DNA from: Verrucomicrobiota bacterium
Lineage (GTDB): Bacteria; Verrucomicrobiota; Verrucomicrobiia; Opitutales; Intestinicryptomonadaceae
NCBI GenBank assembly: GCA_023450935.1
Contig: JAEXGH010000026.1
Location: 51,980-115,979 of the forward strand
Length of the DNA stretch: 64,000 nt
Direction of reading: 5' to 3'
Under the pieces are notes generated by a model. That model made no database searches and was not told the origin of the DNA. It saw only the letters and a program-made list of their open reading frames with translations. How positions within the stretch are numbered: position 1 is the stretch's first letter; each line of letters begins with the position of its first letter. The position numbers and the translations under genes were made by a program. Shown piece after piece: positions 8,034 to 16,584 of this stretch.

Positions 8034-11000
8034 AAAAGACTGCGGCAGTTCTCGTGGTTTTTGCCGCCGCAGTTTTGGTTGCGGCGGTCTGCGACTTCGG
8101 CGGAACGCAAACGCGTTTTGCGAATCTGCTTCTTGCACGGGCGGGTGCGCACGCAGAATCGGCGCGATTGACGCGTTCGGGGCTTGAGGCACGCGGGCTG
8201 CAAGTCCCGACGCCGTTCGGCAAACTCGACGCCGAAGAGGCGTTTTTCGAGTCTCCGCTAAAGCTTCTTTTCGGAAAAATAGACGGCGGCAGAATGCGCG
8301 CAACGCTCGTTTTCGACCTCTCCGAACGCGCCCAAGCGGCGCATTTGCCCGACATCTCGAACTTTTCGACCGACATTTCAACGGAATTCTGCGGGGAGAA
8401 AATTGACCTCCGCGCCGACATAAAAAAACTGTCGTTCGGAAATGACGTTCTCGCCGACGCAACCGCGCGCATTCTGGTATGCGGGCGCGAATTTCTCCTC
8501 ATTGCAAAGGGCGGCGGTGGTTCTTTGAGCGCGAAAATATCCGAAAACGGCGGCGACGTTTTCCTGCTGGGCGGACGGCTCGATTCGCCATCGCGCGGAA
8601 GCCTGAAACTGAAGCTTCTGCAAAGCAACAGCACGGCGGCGGAAAAATTCTTCGGCGTATCCCTGCCCTTTGCGGAAGCCTACGCCGAAACCGATTTCGA
8701 CCTGCGGCACAAATTTCTGCGCGCCGACATAACTGCGAAAATCGACGCCGGTTCGCACAACCCCCGAATCGGGACGCTGAATTTCGAATGCAAAATGGCG
8801 GCGGAATTAGACGCAGGGGTGCTTAAAATCGGCGCGGCTGACGCGTCGCTTGTCTGCGGCGGCGGGCTTTCGGCGCGCTTTGCGGGCGAACGCGCAAAGT
8901 TTTCAATCCCCCCGCGCGGAGGAAAAATAAAGCTAGGAAGGCTCTCGGCTGTCTACTCGGGCGGCGGGCGTAAAAATGCTTCGGGGCTTGACGCGGAAAG
9001 CGCGGGAATGCTTGCCGACGTGTTTTTGGACGAAAACTTCAAAGTTTTTGTAAAATCCGCAAAGCCCGCAAACGCGCAAAACATTTCGCTTTTTGACGAA
9101 TCGCGCGCGGTCTTCGAACGCCTCACTTTGATGTGCGATTTCGACGCGCAATTCGATTTTCCCGCCCAAAGATTCGGCGCGAGCACAAAAATTTACTCGC
9201 AACAAATAAACGGTAAAAAATTCGAATTTTCCGCCGACTTCGATTCCGATTTCAACTTGAACGCGAACGCTAAAATCGACGCACGCGGAAGCGTTTTGCC
9301 GCTGTTGGCTTCGGTCAATTCCGTAGGCGCAAAATCCGATGCCAATGCAGAAATCGGCGCATTTGTGGAGACGGGAGACGGCGTGAAAATTTCCGATTTT
9401 TCGGCGAGAATTTTAGACAATGAAAAAACTTTGCTACGCGCCGAAACAGAACTTCTCGAGTTCGCTTCGGACTCCAAAATTCCCGTTTCAGGCAAATTAA
9501 AAGCGGAGTTTGAAAACCTCCCGTTTGCAGTGTTCAAGCCGCTTTTCGGCAATTTCGACGCCCGCAGCGTTTCGGGGAAATTCGAATTTTCCGCCGACAC
9601 TGGAACGGCGAAAATGGACGGCGTTTTTTCGGCAGACGACGTTAGCGCATACCGCGGCGCGGCGCGCCTGTTTTCGGGGCTGGACGTGAAATTCGAAACG
9701 CGCGGCACGTTCGACTTCGCCGAGCAAATTTTCGACGCGAAAGTCGAGAAAATAAAAGTGTCAAACGGGCGCGGAACAATGGCGGACTGCCACGCAAAAA
9801 TTTTGTTCGACGCCCGAAAATCGGAGTTTTACGAACTCATATTTTCCGTCAACACGGGCATTGTGCCACTAACGGAGCTCGAGTGCTTTTCGGGAGTGTT
9901 GGAGGCCGAACGCGGAACGGCAAAGCTCTACATAAGGTTGCTTGAGGGGAACCTTGCAGCGCACGCTTACATTTGGAATTTCGCGGCGAAGTCGGGCGGA
10001 GAAACTCTGGACTATGTGTGGCTTACGTTTATCCGCGACGGTTCGTCGCCCGAAAAAACAAAGTGGAGAGTCCATACCGAATCGCCGCGCGGCAAAACAC
10101 GCGTGGGATGTAAGGCCGACTTTTCCAAAAAAATTCCCGCGCTGGAAATAACCTCACCAAATGTTGTCCTTGCAGATCTCGAAATTTTGAAGTCGGCAAT
10201 GGCAACCAAAAAAAGCGGGCGCAAAAACATTATGCAATACGCGCCCGACGCCGCCGCATTCTGGGACATCGGCCGCGAATGGAGGGCGGAAGCGAAAATA
10301 AAAAGGCTTGTCATGCACGATTCCGCCATATGGGAAAACGTCTCAGCTGACATCAAAGTTGGGCGCAGTCTGCATGCCGATTTAAAAACCTGCGCGTTCG
10401 GCGGACGCGCCACGCTTGAAGCAAGCGTAGATTTCGACGAATCGCGCACGCTGCCCTACTCGGCGAAATTTGACGCAAAGCTTGAAAACGCCGACGCCCG
10501 CGCCGCATTCGGAAAGCTTTTTTCGGGCGGAAAATTCGACGCCGCATTTTCGGGAAAATCCGAAGCCGCCAATTTGAAAAACCTTGTAAAATACTGGAGC
10601 GGGAAAATCGGCATTACATGCCGCGACGGCGCGTTTGTCCCGCTTTGCGGAAATTCGCTGCGCGCATCGGTTTCGTCGGTTTACGACGCCGCGTCCACGC
10701 CCGAGCGCAAAGCCGCCAAGGCGGCGCTCGTCGCGGATTTCGCGGAAATAGGATTCGACACCGCAAAAATTCGACTTGAAAGAACGCCGCAAACGTTCAA
10801 CATCGACGTTGTGGAGTTTGATTTGCGCGCGCGAAAAATGTCGCTGAAGTCGGACTTCGGGACGCTGTTTTTCAACCCCGACCTCCCCGTCCGCAGCTGG
10901 GATATGGACATTTCGCTGCGCGCAAAAACCGACAACGAACGCCTCGCCGAACTGATGCGGACAACGGGCGCGCTTGCCCGCACGGAAAGCGGCGGAGAGG

Positions 11001-11128
11001 TTTTCGAATCGAACAGTTTCCAGATTTACGGAACGCTTGCCGACCCGCAATCAGACGCCGAAAGCGTGCTCGGCGGGGCGCGGGAAGGACGCAAAACAAT
11101 CAAAAAGACAATGGACATACTCAAATGA
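8030..11128 (+). CDS. Large AsmA-like envelope protein of unknown function
   Basis: A 1032-residue protein with one N-terminal membrane segment (about 4-22) and then a very long, beta-rich, low-cysteine region in which short patterns such as DFDSDFNLNANAKIDARG and KFEFSADF recur. This is the look of the AsmA/TamB/YhdP-like repeating-beta-groove superfamily, whose members span the periplasm and are tied to phospholipid transport. The C-terminus (SFQIYGTLADPQSD) is the AsmA-like end. No enzymatic motif is seen. It sits between a lipid-linked GT-C-like protein and panB, joined by four-base overlaps. Assignment is at superfamily level only. Confidence 0.62.
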   Translation: MKKTAAVLVVFAAAVLVAAVCDFGGTQTRFANLLLARAGAHAESARLTRSGLEARGLQVPTPFGKLDAEEAFFESPLKLLFGKIDGGRMRATLVFDLSERAQAAHLPDISNFSTDISTEFCGEKIDLRADIKKLSFGNDVLADATARILVCGREFLLIAKGGGGSLSAKISENGGDVFLLGGRLDSPSRGSLKLKLLQSNSTAAEKFFGVSLPFAEAYAETDFDLRHKFLRADITAKIDAGSHNPRIGTLNFECKMAAELDAGVLKIGAADASLVCGGGLSARFAGERAKFSIPPRGGKIKLGRLSAVYSGGGRKNASGLDAESAGMLADVFLDENFKVFVKSAKPANAQNISLFDESRAVFERLTLMCDFDAQFDFPAQRFGASTKIYSQQINGKKFEFSADFDSDFNLNANAKIDARGSVLPLLASVNSVGAKSDANAEIGAFVETGDGVKISDFSARILDNEKTLLRAETELLEFASDSKIPVSGKLKAEFENLPFAVFKPLFGNFDARSVSGKFEFSADTGTAKMDGVFSADDVSAYRGAARLFSGLDVKFETRGTFDFAEQIFDAKVEKIKVSNGRGTMADCHAKILFDARKSEFYELIFSVNTGIVPLTELECFSGVLEAERGTAKLYIRLLEGNLAAHAYIWNFAAKSGGETLDYVWLTFIRDGSSPEKTKWRVHTESPRGKTRVGCKADFSKKIPALEITSPNVVLADLEILKSAMATKKSGRKNIMQYAPDAAAFWDIGREWRAEAKIKRLVMHDSAIWENVSADIKVGRSLHADLKTCAFGGRATLEASVDFDESRTLPYSAKFDAKLENADARAAFGKLFSGGKFDAAFSGKSEAANLKNLVKYWSGKIGITCRDGAFVPLCGNSLRASVSSVYDAASTPERKAAKAALVADFAEIGFDTAKIRLERTPQTFNIDVVEFDLRARKMSLKSDFGTLFFNPDLPVRSWDMDISLRAKTDNERLAELMRTTGALARTESGGEVFESNSFQIYGTLADPQSDAESVLGGAREGRKTIKKTMDILK

Positions 11129-11904
11129 AAAAGACAGTCAAAAGCATAGTTTCCGCGAAGGGAAACGAAAAAATTTCAATGATTACCGCCTACGACGCCC
11201 TGCTGGCTTCGCTCGCGGACAGGGCGGGGACGGACATAATCCTCGTGGGAGACTCGCTCGGCAACGTGGTGCTCGGATTCGAAAACACTGTCGCCGTAAC
11301 AATAGACATGATGCGCCACCACACTGCGGCCGTGGTGCGCGGAACCCAAAACGCGCTGGTGCTTGCCGACATTCCATTCGCTTCGGCGCACAGGCATTTC
11401 GACTCGCTCCTTGACGACTGCTGCGCGCTGGTGCAAACGGCGGGCGCGGACGCCGTAAAAATAGAGGGCGGGCGCGCAATGGCGGAAAAAATCGCCAAAC
11501 TTACCGGCGCGGGAATTGCTGTGATGGCGCATATCGGACTCGAACCGCAGCAGGTGCTAAAGCTCGGCGGCTACAGGAAATTCGGCAGGACAGACGCCGA
11601 AAAACAAAAGCTTCTCGACGATGCCAAAGCCCTCGAACAGGCGGGCGCGTTCGCCCTGCTCATGGAAATGACCGACGCCGAAACCGCCGCCGAAATTACG
11701 CGAACGGTCTCCATTCCCACAATCGGAATCGGCTCAGGCAGCGGGTGCGACGGTCAGGTGCTTGTCTGCGCCGACATCTTGGGGCTTTCGAAAAATCCGC
11801 CAAAGTTCGCCAAGCAATACGCAAACTTGGACTCCCAAATTACCGACGCCTACGCGCGCTTCATAGCCGACGTGAAGTCGGGCGAATTTCCCGAAAAGAA
11901 GTAG
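11125..11904 (+). CDS. panB: 3-methyl-2-oxobutanoate hydroxymethyltransferase
   Basis: A 259-residue TIM-barrel enzyme that catalyses the first committed step of pantothenate synthesis, using methylene-tetrahydrofolate. Motifs: TAYDALLASLADRAG near the N-terminus, the Mg-binding GDSLGNVVLG, VKIEGG in the middle, and GIGSGSGCDGQVLV near the C-terminus. Length is typical. panD lies elsewhere in the window (43235-43606), so the two pantothenate genes are not clustered here. It overlaps the upstream gene by four bases. Confidence 0.96.
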   Translation: MKKTVKSIVSAKGNEKISMITAYDALLASLADRAGTDIILVGDSLGNVVLGFENTVAVTIDMMRHHTAAVVRGTQNALVLADIPFASAHRHFDSLLDDCCALVQTAGADAVKIEGGRAMAEKIAKLTGAGIAVMAHIGLEPQQVLKLGGYRKFGRTDAEKQKLLDDAKALEQAGAFALLMEMTDAETAAEITRTVSIPTIGIGSGSGCDGQVLVCADILGLSKNPPKFAKQYANLDSQITDAYARFIADVKSGEFPEKK

Positions 11905-11907
11905 CGC

Positions 11908-12405
11908 ATGAAAAAATACGAAGTCAGAAAATCGCCCATACACGGCAACGGTGTGTTCGCCGCCGCTCCCATAAAAAACGGCGAATTCATTTTGGAATAC
12001 CTCGGCGAGAAAGTCGACAAGGAGGAGTCGAACAGGCGCGGACTTGAATACGAGGAAAAGGCGAAACAAACGGGCTGCGGCAGCGTCTACATGTTCGAGC
12101 TTGACGACCAGTTCGACATAGACGGCAACTTCGACTACAACGACGCCAAATACATCAACCACGCCTGCCGCACAAACTGCGAAGCCGTAAACGACGGCGG
12201 CACAATAAAATTCTACGCAACGCGCGACATCGCCGAAGGAGAGGAAATACTCTACAACTACGGCTACGCCTTCGAACATTTTCTCGACCACCCGTGCAAA
12301 TGCGGCTTTCCAGAATGCGTCGGCTACATTGTTGCCGTGGAGGACAGACCCAAACTGCGCAAATACCTGAAGCGCAAAAAACGCCGTCAGGCGGGGCTTC
12401 AGTAG
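11908..12405 (+). CDS. SET-domain protein (putative lysine methyltransferase)
   Basis: A 165-residue protein that is almost entirely a SET domain. It has the GNGVFAAAPIKNGEFILEY N-terminal strand (13-31), the pseudoknot motif YINHACRTN (82-90; usual form NHSCxPN), GEEILYNYGY (111-120; usual GEELxxDY) and a post-SET-like cysteine cluster CKCGFPECVGY (C130, C132, C137). SET proteins transfer methyl groups from S-adenosylmethionine to protein lysines. Bacterial copies are known, but their targets are largely undefined. The lysine/arginine-rich tail (150-165) could contact nucleic acid. It follows panB by three bases. Confidence 0.88.
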   Translation: MKKYEVRKSPIHGNGVFAAAPIKNGEFILEYLGEKVDKEESNRRGLEYEEKAKQTGCGSVYMFELDDQFDIDGNFDYNDAKYINHACRTNCEAVNDGGTIKFYATRDIAEGEEILYNYGYAFEHFLDHPCKCGFPECVGYIVAVEDRPKLRKYLKRKKRRQAGLQ

Positions 12406-12442
12406 CACAAACGCGCGCAAAACGCCGCGGCGCGCCTAATAT

Positions 12443-13345
12443 ATGCAAATGTTTTCAATTATGAAGTATGTAAAAATAATTTCTTCGGCCGTTTGTTGCG
12501 CCTCTGCTTCTGCGTGGGCGCAAACCCACAAAAGCGCGACTATGTTCGACGAATTTTCCGGATTCTGGAATTCGTCGCCAACGACGGAAGCCCACTACGC
12601 ATACACGGGCGGCGGCGATGTTTCTGGAGGCATGCGCGGAAGCTTCTCGTCGCACGAAGCGGGCGCAACGGTAAAATTCGCGGGGGTGAGCAAAAATAAA
12701 AGACACGCGGCTTCGGTGTATGCCACATACTCGCGCCTTGAAGCCGATTTCGGCGGCGCTACCGCGCCGTTTGGGAGTCTCGACACGCTCAAATCGGCGG
12801 CGTTTTATCTTTACAACATAAACGAACGCTGGGGAGTTTTCGCAAACGGCTTGGTGTGTTTTTCGGCGGAAAACGCGCAAAACTGGTGCGACGGCGCGGG
12901 AGGATACGCTGGAGCGGGCGCGGCATACGCGTTCACGCCAAAACTGCGCGTAGGCTTCGGCGCGGCGGCGTATTCGCGCCTGCAACAAGACTGGCTCGGT
13001 TTCCCCGTAGCGTTTGTAGAGTGGAAAATAACGGAGCAACTGACGCTGAAAACGCTTTCGGGCGCAACGCTTATGTTCGACGTTTTCAAAGACAACACGC
13101 TTGTTCTCAACGCCGAAATTGAATACCGCAACTCATACGCGCGCCTGAAAAATAAGGCCGCCCTGCGCGACAGCTACTGGCAGTTCACACTGGGGACGAT
13201 GTGGTCGCCGCTGCCGAATTTCTACGCCGCGGCAAACGTCGGCTTCAACTTTGCGCGCGAAATGGAATTCAGAAACTCGCCTCTTCCAGACACCGACATT
13301 TCAACAGCCCCGATAATTATGCTGAACGCGGGCTTTGCGTGGTAG
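12443..13345 (+). CDS. Secreted beta-barrel-like protein (DUF6268-like)
   Basis: A 300-residue protein with a signal peptide (cleavage near SAWAQT), no cysteines in the mature part, and alternating aromatic/hydrophobic strands ending in an aromatic residue (MLNAGFAW). That ending is typical of outer-membrane beta-barrels. The pattern resembles verrucomicrobial and planctomycetal DUF6268 proteins, but this is a visual judgement. The start could be M1 or M7 of the reading frame. It stands alone after the lysA-SET run. Confidence 0.55.
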   Translation: MQMFSIMKYVKIISSAVCCASASAWAQTHKSATMFDEFSGFWNSSPTTEAHYAYTGGGDVSGGMRGSFSSHEAGATVKFAGVSKNKRHAASVYATYSRLEADFGGATAPFGSLDTLKSAAFYLYNINERWGVFANGLVCFSAENAQNWCDGAGGYAGAGAAYAFTPKLRVGFGAAAYSRLQQDWLGFPVAFVEWKITEQLTLKTLSGATLMFDVFKDNTLVLNAEIEYRNSYARLKNKAALRDSYWQFTLGTMWSPLPNFYAAANVGFNFAREMEFRNSPLPDTDISTAPIIMLNAGFAW

Positions 13346-13450
13346 TTCGGCGGACGGAAAATTTTACCGAAAAAGATACAGCAACAAAAAAAAGGCGCGC
13401 GCACCATTGCGCGCAAACGCCTTCCGTTTTTTCGGGGAAATTTTGGGAAA

Positions 13451-14260
13451 TTATACGCGCCTGCACGCAACCGCGACAAACAGGACGGCCGCGCCGAGAA
13501 AAAGCGCGCAGGCTGCGGGTTCGGGGACGGGGACGCCCGCCGAAAAAACCGTTATGTCCCCGACATACCAATCGCTGTAGTCGCCGCTCAAATACCATTT
13601 ACCCTCTTCGCCGTCGAAAGAAATGCCGTTTTTGGTGATTTGGGTTTTGCCGTCGTCCGAGTCCGAAAAATACAGCCAAGAAGAGCCGTCGTCGTAGCCG
13701 AATCCCCAAAGCGTCATGGCATGCGCGCCTTCGTCGGAGTAAATGCCGAACGTCATTCCGTAGTCGTTGGAAACGGCGTCTTTTATAATGTCGCCGAGGT
13801 AGTCGCGCCCCATGCCCTCCAGATTGTATTCCGCGCCTATGCTCTCCATTCCGTCGAAAAACTCCGACCAATACCCCGCGGGAGCTTTTACATATTCGTC
13901 CTCGAATCCCGCCGTCCACCAGCAGAAGCCGTCTATCTCGTTGCCGCCGTCGTTGACCCAGCCCGCTACAAACATATCGGCAATTACCGACGCGTATTTC
14001 GACGACGCCCCGTTGGGCGCGCCTACGTTGTCAACCAGCGAGGGCGAAATCTTGTCCTGCCAACGCTGCAGCTGATTGCTTGCAGAGAACGCCCAGCAAA
14101 GTTCGTCGTCGTAGCCGTCGAATAGTTTGTTTGAGTCGTAAAAGCCCGTCTGGTTTTGGTAGTCTACCCCGCTTAGAATGAAGTCGAAAACCGCGCCCGA
14201 CGCCCCCGTAGCCGCGCCACAAAGCGCGGCAAACACAAATGCGAACATTCCCTTTTTCAT
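13451..14260 (-). CDS. IdeS/Mac-like (C66) cysteine protease with PEP-CTERM anchor
   Basis: A 269-residue secreted protein. After a signal peptide (1-23) the segment GFYDSNKLFDGYDDELCWAF (39-58) closely parallels the active-site region of streptococcal IdeS: K45 and C55 have the same ten-residue spacing as IdeS K84 and C94. Further on, GAHAMTLWGFGYDDG (178-192) gives the candidate catalytic H180, and FSDSDDG (198-204) gives D200 and D202, again in the IdeS pattern. The C-terminus VPEPAACALFLGAAVLF plus CRRV is a PEP-CTERM sorting signal for exosortase. Family members cleave immunoglobulin G or other host proteins; the target here is not known. It stands alone on its strand. Confidence 0.85.
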   Translation of the reverse strand: MKKGMFAFVFAALCGAATGASGAVFDFILSGVDYQNQTGFYDSNKLFDGYDDELCWAFSASNQLQRWQDKISPSLVDNVGAPNGASSKYASVIADMFVAGWVNDGGNEIDGFCWWTAGFEDEYVKAPAGYWSEFFDGMESIGAEYNLEGMGRDYLGDIIKDAVSNDYGMTFGIYSDEGAHAMTLWGFGYDDGSSWLYFSDSDDGKTQITKNGISFDGEEGKWYLSGDYSDWYVGDITVFSAGVPVPEPAACALFLGAAVLFVAVACRRV

Positions 14261-14350
14261 AGTAAAAAAATCCGCATATCATCGAATCAACAATCTCCGA
14301 CAAATTCAACACTTTCTTTGTTCATGCATATTTTTTGGCGGTGTATTGTG

Positions 14351-14380
14351 TTGACAAACCGTCCCCCGCAGCAATAGGTT
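14351..14380 (+). promoter_or_regulatory. Candidate promoter of the DUF5131 gene
   Basis: A perfect TTGACA is followed by 18 bases and TAGGTT, 16 bases before the start codon. The sequence around the -35 (ATTGTGTTGACAAA) nearly matches that before panD (ATTGTGTTGACGAA), which supports a shared promoter type. The -10 is weak. Confidence 0.35.
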
Positions 14381-14395
14381 CACGCGGAGAAAAAT

Positions 14396-15286
14396 ATGCA
14401 CGACATCTGGAATCCGTGGCACGGCTGCACAAAAAAGAGCGAGGGATGCGCAAACTGTTATATGTATTTTCTCGACAGAATGCGCAACATAGACTCCGCC
14501 CGCGTTTTCCGCGTCAAAAACAATTTCGACTACCCGCTGCAACGCAACTCCAACGGCGAATACAAGATCAAAAGCGGCGAGACAATCCGTGTCTGCATGA
14601 CTTCCGACTTCTTTCTGGAGGAAGCCGACGCGTGGCGCGCCGAGGCATGGGAAATAATACGCCGCCGCCCCGACGTAATTTTCTACCTGCTCACAAAACG
14701 CCCAGAACGCGTCGCCGCCTGCCTGCCCGCAAACTGGGGCGACGGCTGGGAAAACGTGTGTTTCAACGTTACCGCCGAAAACCAGACGCGCGCCGACGAA
14801 CGACTGCCGATTCTGCTGTCGCTGCCGTTCAAGCACAAGGGCGTCATGGTTGCGCCGTTTATCGGGAAGGTGTCGCTTGCGAAATATCTTGAAAGCGGTG
14901 CGATAGAACGCGTTGTAGCGGGCGGCGAAAACTACGACGGTTCGCGCGTGCTCAGGTGCGAATGGGTTGAAAGCCTCCACCGCGAGTGCGTCGCCGCCGA
15001 CACAACCTTCTGCCTGATTGAAACGGGAAGCCGATTCGAACGCAACGGGAAAATCTACAACCTGCCCGACAAAAAACTGCAAAGCAAAATGGCGTTCAAG
15101 TCGGGATTCTACCACGAAGGGCGGACGTTCCCATACAGGCTGCAATTTCCGCCGCAACAAACCGAACTGCCCTTCGCCGAAACGCCAAAATGCGTTCCGT
15201 TTTTCGGCGCGCAGTGCGCTGAATGCGGAAGCCGCCCGATATGCAATGGCTGCTCGAAATGCGGAAAATGCGGACTGAAATTCTGA
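14396..15286 (+). CDS. DUF5131 family protein (phage Gp37/Gp68-like)
   Basis: A 296-residue cytoplasmic protein. The N-terminus WNPWHGCTKKSEGCANCYMY carries the cysteine triad typical of DUF5131 (C11, C18, C21), an arrangement reminiscent of a metal or Fe-S site. RTDERLPILLSLP-like and VVAGGENYDGSRV segments are also family features. The last 25 residues add a separate cluster of seven cysteines (CAECGSRPICNGCSKCGKCG), likely zinc-binding. The family is common in phages and mobile elements, and its biochemical role is not established. The gene lies in an accessory stretch beside a decayed efflux pump. Confidence 0.75.
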   Translation: MHDIWNPWHGCTKKSEGCANCYMYFLDRMRNIDSARVFRVKNNFDYPLQRNSNGEYKIKSGETIRVCMTSDFFLEEADAWRAEAWEIIRRRPDVIFYLLTKRPERVAACLPANWGDGWENVCFNVTAENQTRADERLPILLSLPFKHKGVMVAPFIGKVSLAKYLESGAIERVVAGGENYDGSRVLRCEWVESLHRECVAADTTFCLIETGSRFERNGKIYNLPDKKLQSKMAFKSGFYHEGRTFPYRLQFPPQQTELPFAETPKCVPFFGAQCAECGSRPICNGCSKCGKCGLKF

Positions 15287-15365
15287 CGCAGATTTTGCGC
15301 GCTTGGCAGTTGCGGCGCGTGTCCGTATACGTTTGACAACACAACCAAACAACGGATTTCGGAAA

Positions 15366-15440
15366 ATGAAAAAACTGTCATACATACTCGCGGCGGCTGT
15401 TTGCGCGTTATGTTCGGATTTGCGAAAGAGCGCAAAATAA
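15366..15440 (+). pseudogene. Orphan signal-peptide fragment, probable remnant of an efflux-operon gene
   Basis: ATG AAA AAA CTG starts a 24-codon frame reading MKKLSYILAAAVCALC and then stopping. It looks like the signal peptide of an exported protein whose body has been lost. A TTGACA lies 24 bases upstream of the codon. Being just ahead of the RND pump remnant, it could be the start of the adaptor or outer-membrane component, but nothing beyond the leader is recognisable. Confidence 0.35.
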
Positions 15441-15728
15441 CCGTTCAAACACACACCCGCCACACATACACGCTCGAGAAAATGCGCGTTATGTTTCGGG
15501 CATTGGGTGTCAAAAACATAAAGCGCCCACGATCGGTTATCGGCGGAAAATATCCCGAAACGCGCTTCGGCGTGGCTACATTGAAAGATTCTCCCGCAAT
15601 ATTCAAATGCGTGCGAAAAATGTTCGCCGAATACGGGCTTAAAGTTATCTCAACGGGCGTGCGTGCACTACCCGAAAACGTAGGCGCATGCGCCGGCAAC
15701 GGCGGCTGGACGCGAGCGGGCGGAGAGA

Positions 15729-16500
15729 ATGGGCGTCTATGTTTCGTCGGTATTCAATGCAATGACGTTCAATTTGGGATTGGTATACATAAACGACTTC
15801 AACATTCTAAACCGCGCCTACCGAGTTGTGGTTCAGGCGGAAAGCGCCGACAGAAGTTCGGAGGACGGCGTTGCAAAGCTGCGCATTGCCCTGCCCGACG
15901 GCAGTTCGGCACAGATGGGCAGTTTCGCGAAACTGCGCCGTTGTGTGGCCCCGAAATAATAACGCGCTACAACCTATATCCGGCGGCGGAAACCATGGAC
16001 AACGTCTCTTCGGGACACTCCACGGGAGAGGCGATTTCGGCGATAGAAAAAATCGCCGCCGAAACGCTTCCCTCCGGAATGGGCTTGAATGGACCGACTT
16101 GGCGTTCCAGCAGAAACGCGCGGGCTCGGGCGGCGTAATGCTTACGTTCGCGCTATGCGCGGCGTTCGTGCTTCTGATTCTCGCCGCGCTCTACGAGAGC
16201 TGATCTCTGCCGCTTTCTGTGATTCTGATTGTGCCGCTTGTGCTGCTGTTTTCGATTCTCAGAGTCGAGGCAATGGGGCTTGACGTAAACGTGTTCACTC
16301 AGGTGGGATTCATCGTTCTCATAGGATTGGCGTGCAAAAACGCCATTCTGATTGTGGAGTTTGCCAAGCAGCGGCAGGAAAACGGCGAAAGCTCAGCAAG
16401 CGCAGTGGCGGCGGCAAGGAATAGACTGCGCCCGATTATGATGACTTCGTTCGCCTTCATTTTGGGCGTTACGCCGCTTGTCTACGCCGACGGAAACGCC
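15729..16500 (+). pseudogene. Degraded RND efflux pump (AcrB/MexB-type), internal and C-terminal pieces
   Basis: Three adjoining pieces in different frames read as consecutive AcrB segments. The first, with INDFNILNRAYRVVVQAES, is the periplasmic part. The second, after a frame change near 15955, has ITRYNLYPAAETMDNV and EAISAIEKIAAETLP. The third, after another change near 16085, has GLEWTDLAFQQK followed by membrane helices and VGFIVLIGLACKNAILIVEF. In the third piece a TGA at 16201-16203 replaces the tryptophan expected after ALYES. The N-terminal half is missing and similarity fades near 16500, just before the helicase gene. The gene cannot make a functional pump. Confidence 0.88.
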
Positions 16501-16584
16501 GACGGAACATGCCCGACACGCGCGCTTCCACAATTCCGCCGTCCAAAAACGCGCGCCCATACGGAATATTTAAGCCGCGCAAAG

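Noticed and set aside
15401..16138. 245-codon plus-strand frame read as one gene
   Set aside because: It changes character midway and only its second part matches AcrB; the pump similarity then continues in another frame, so this is a pseudogene mixture.
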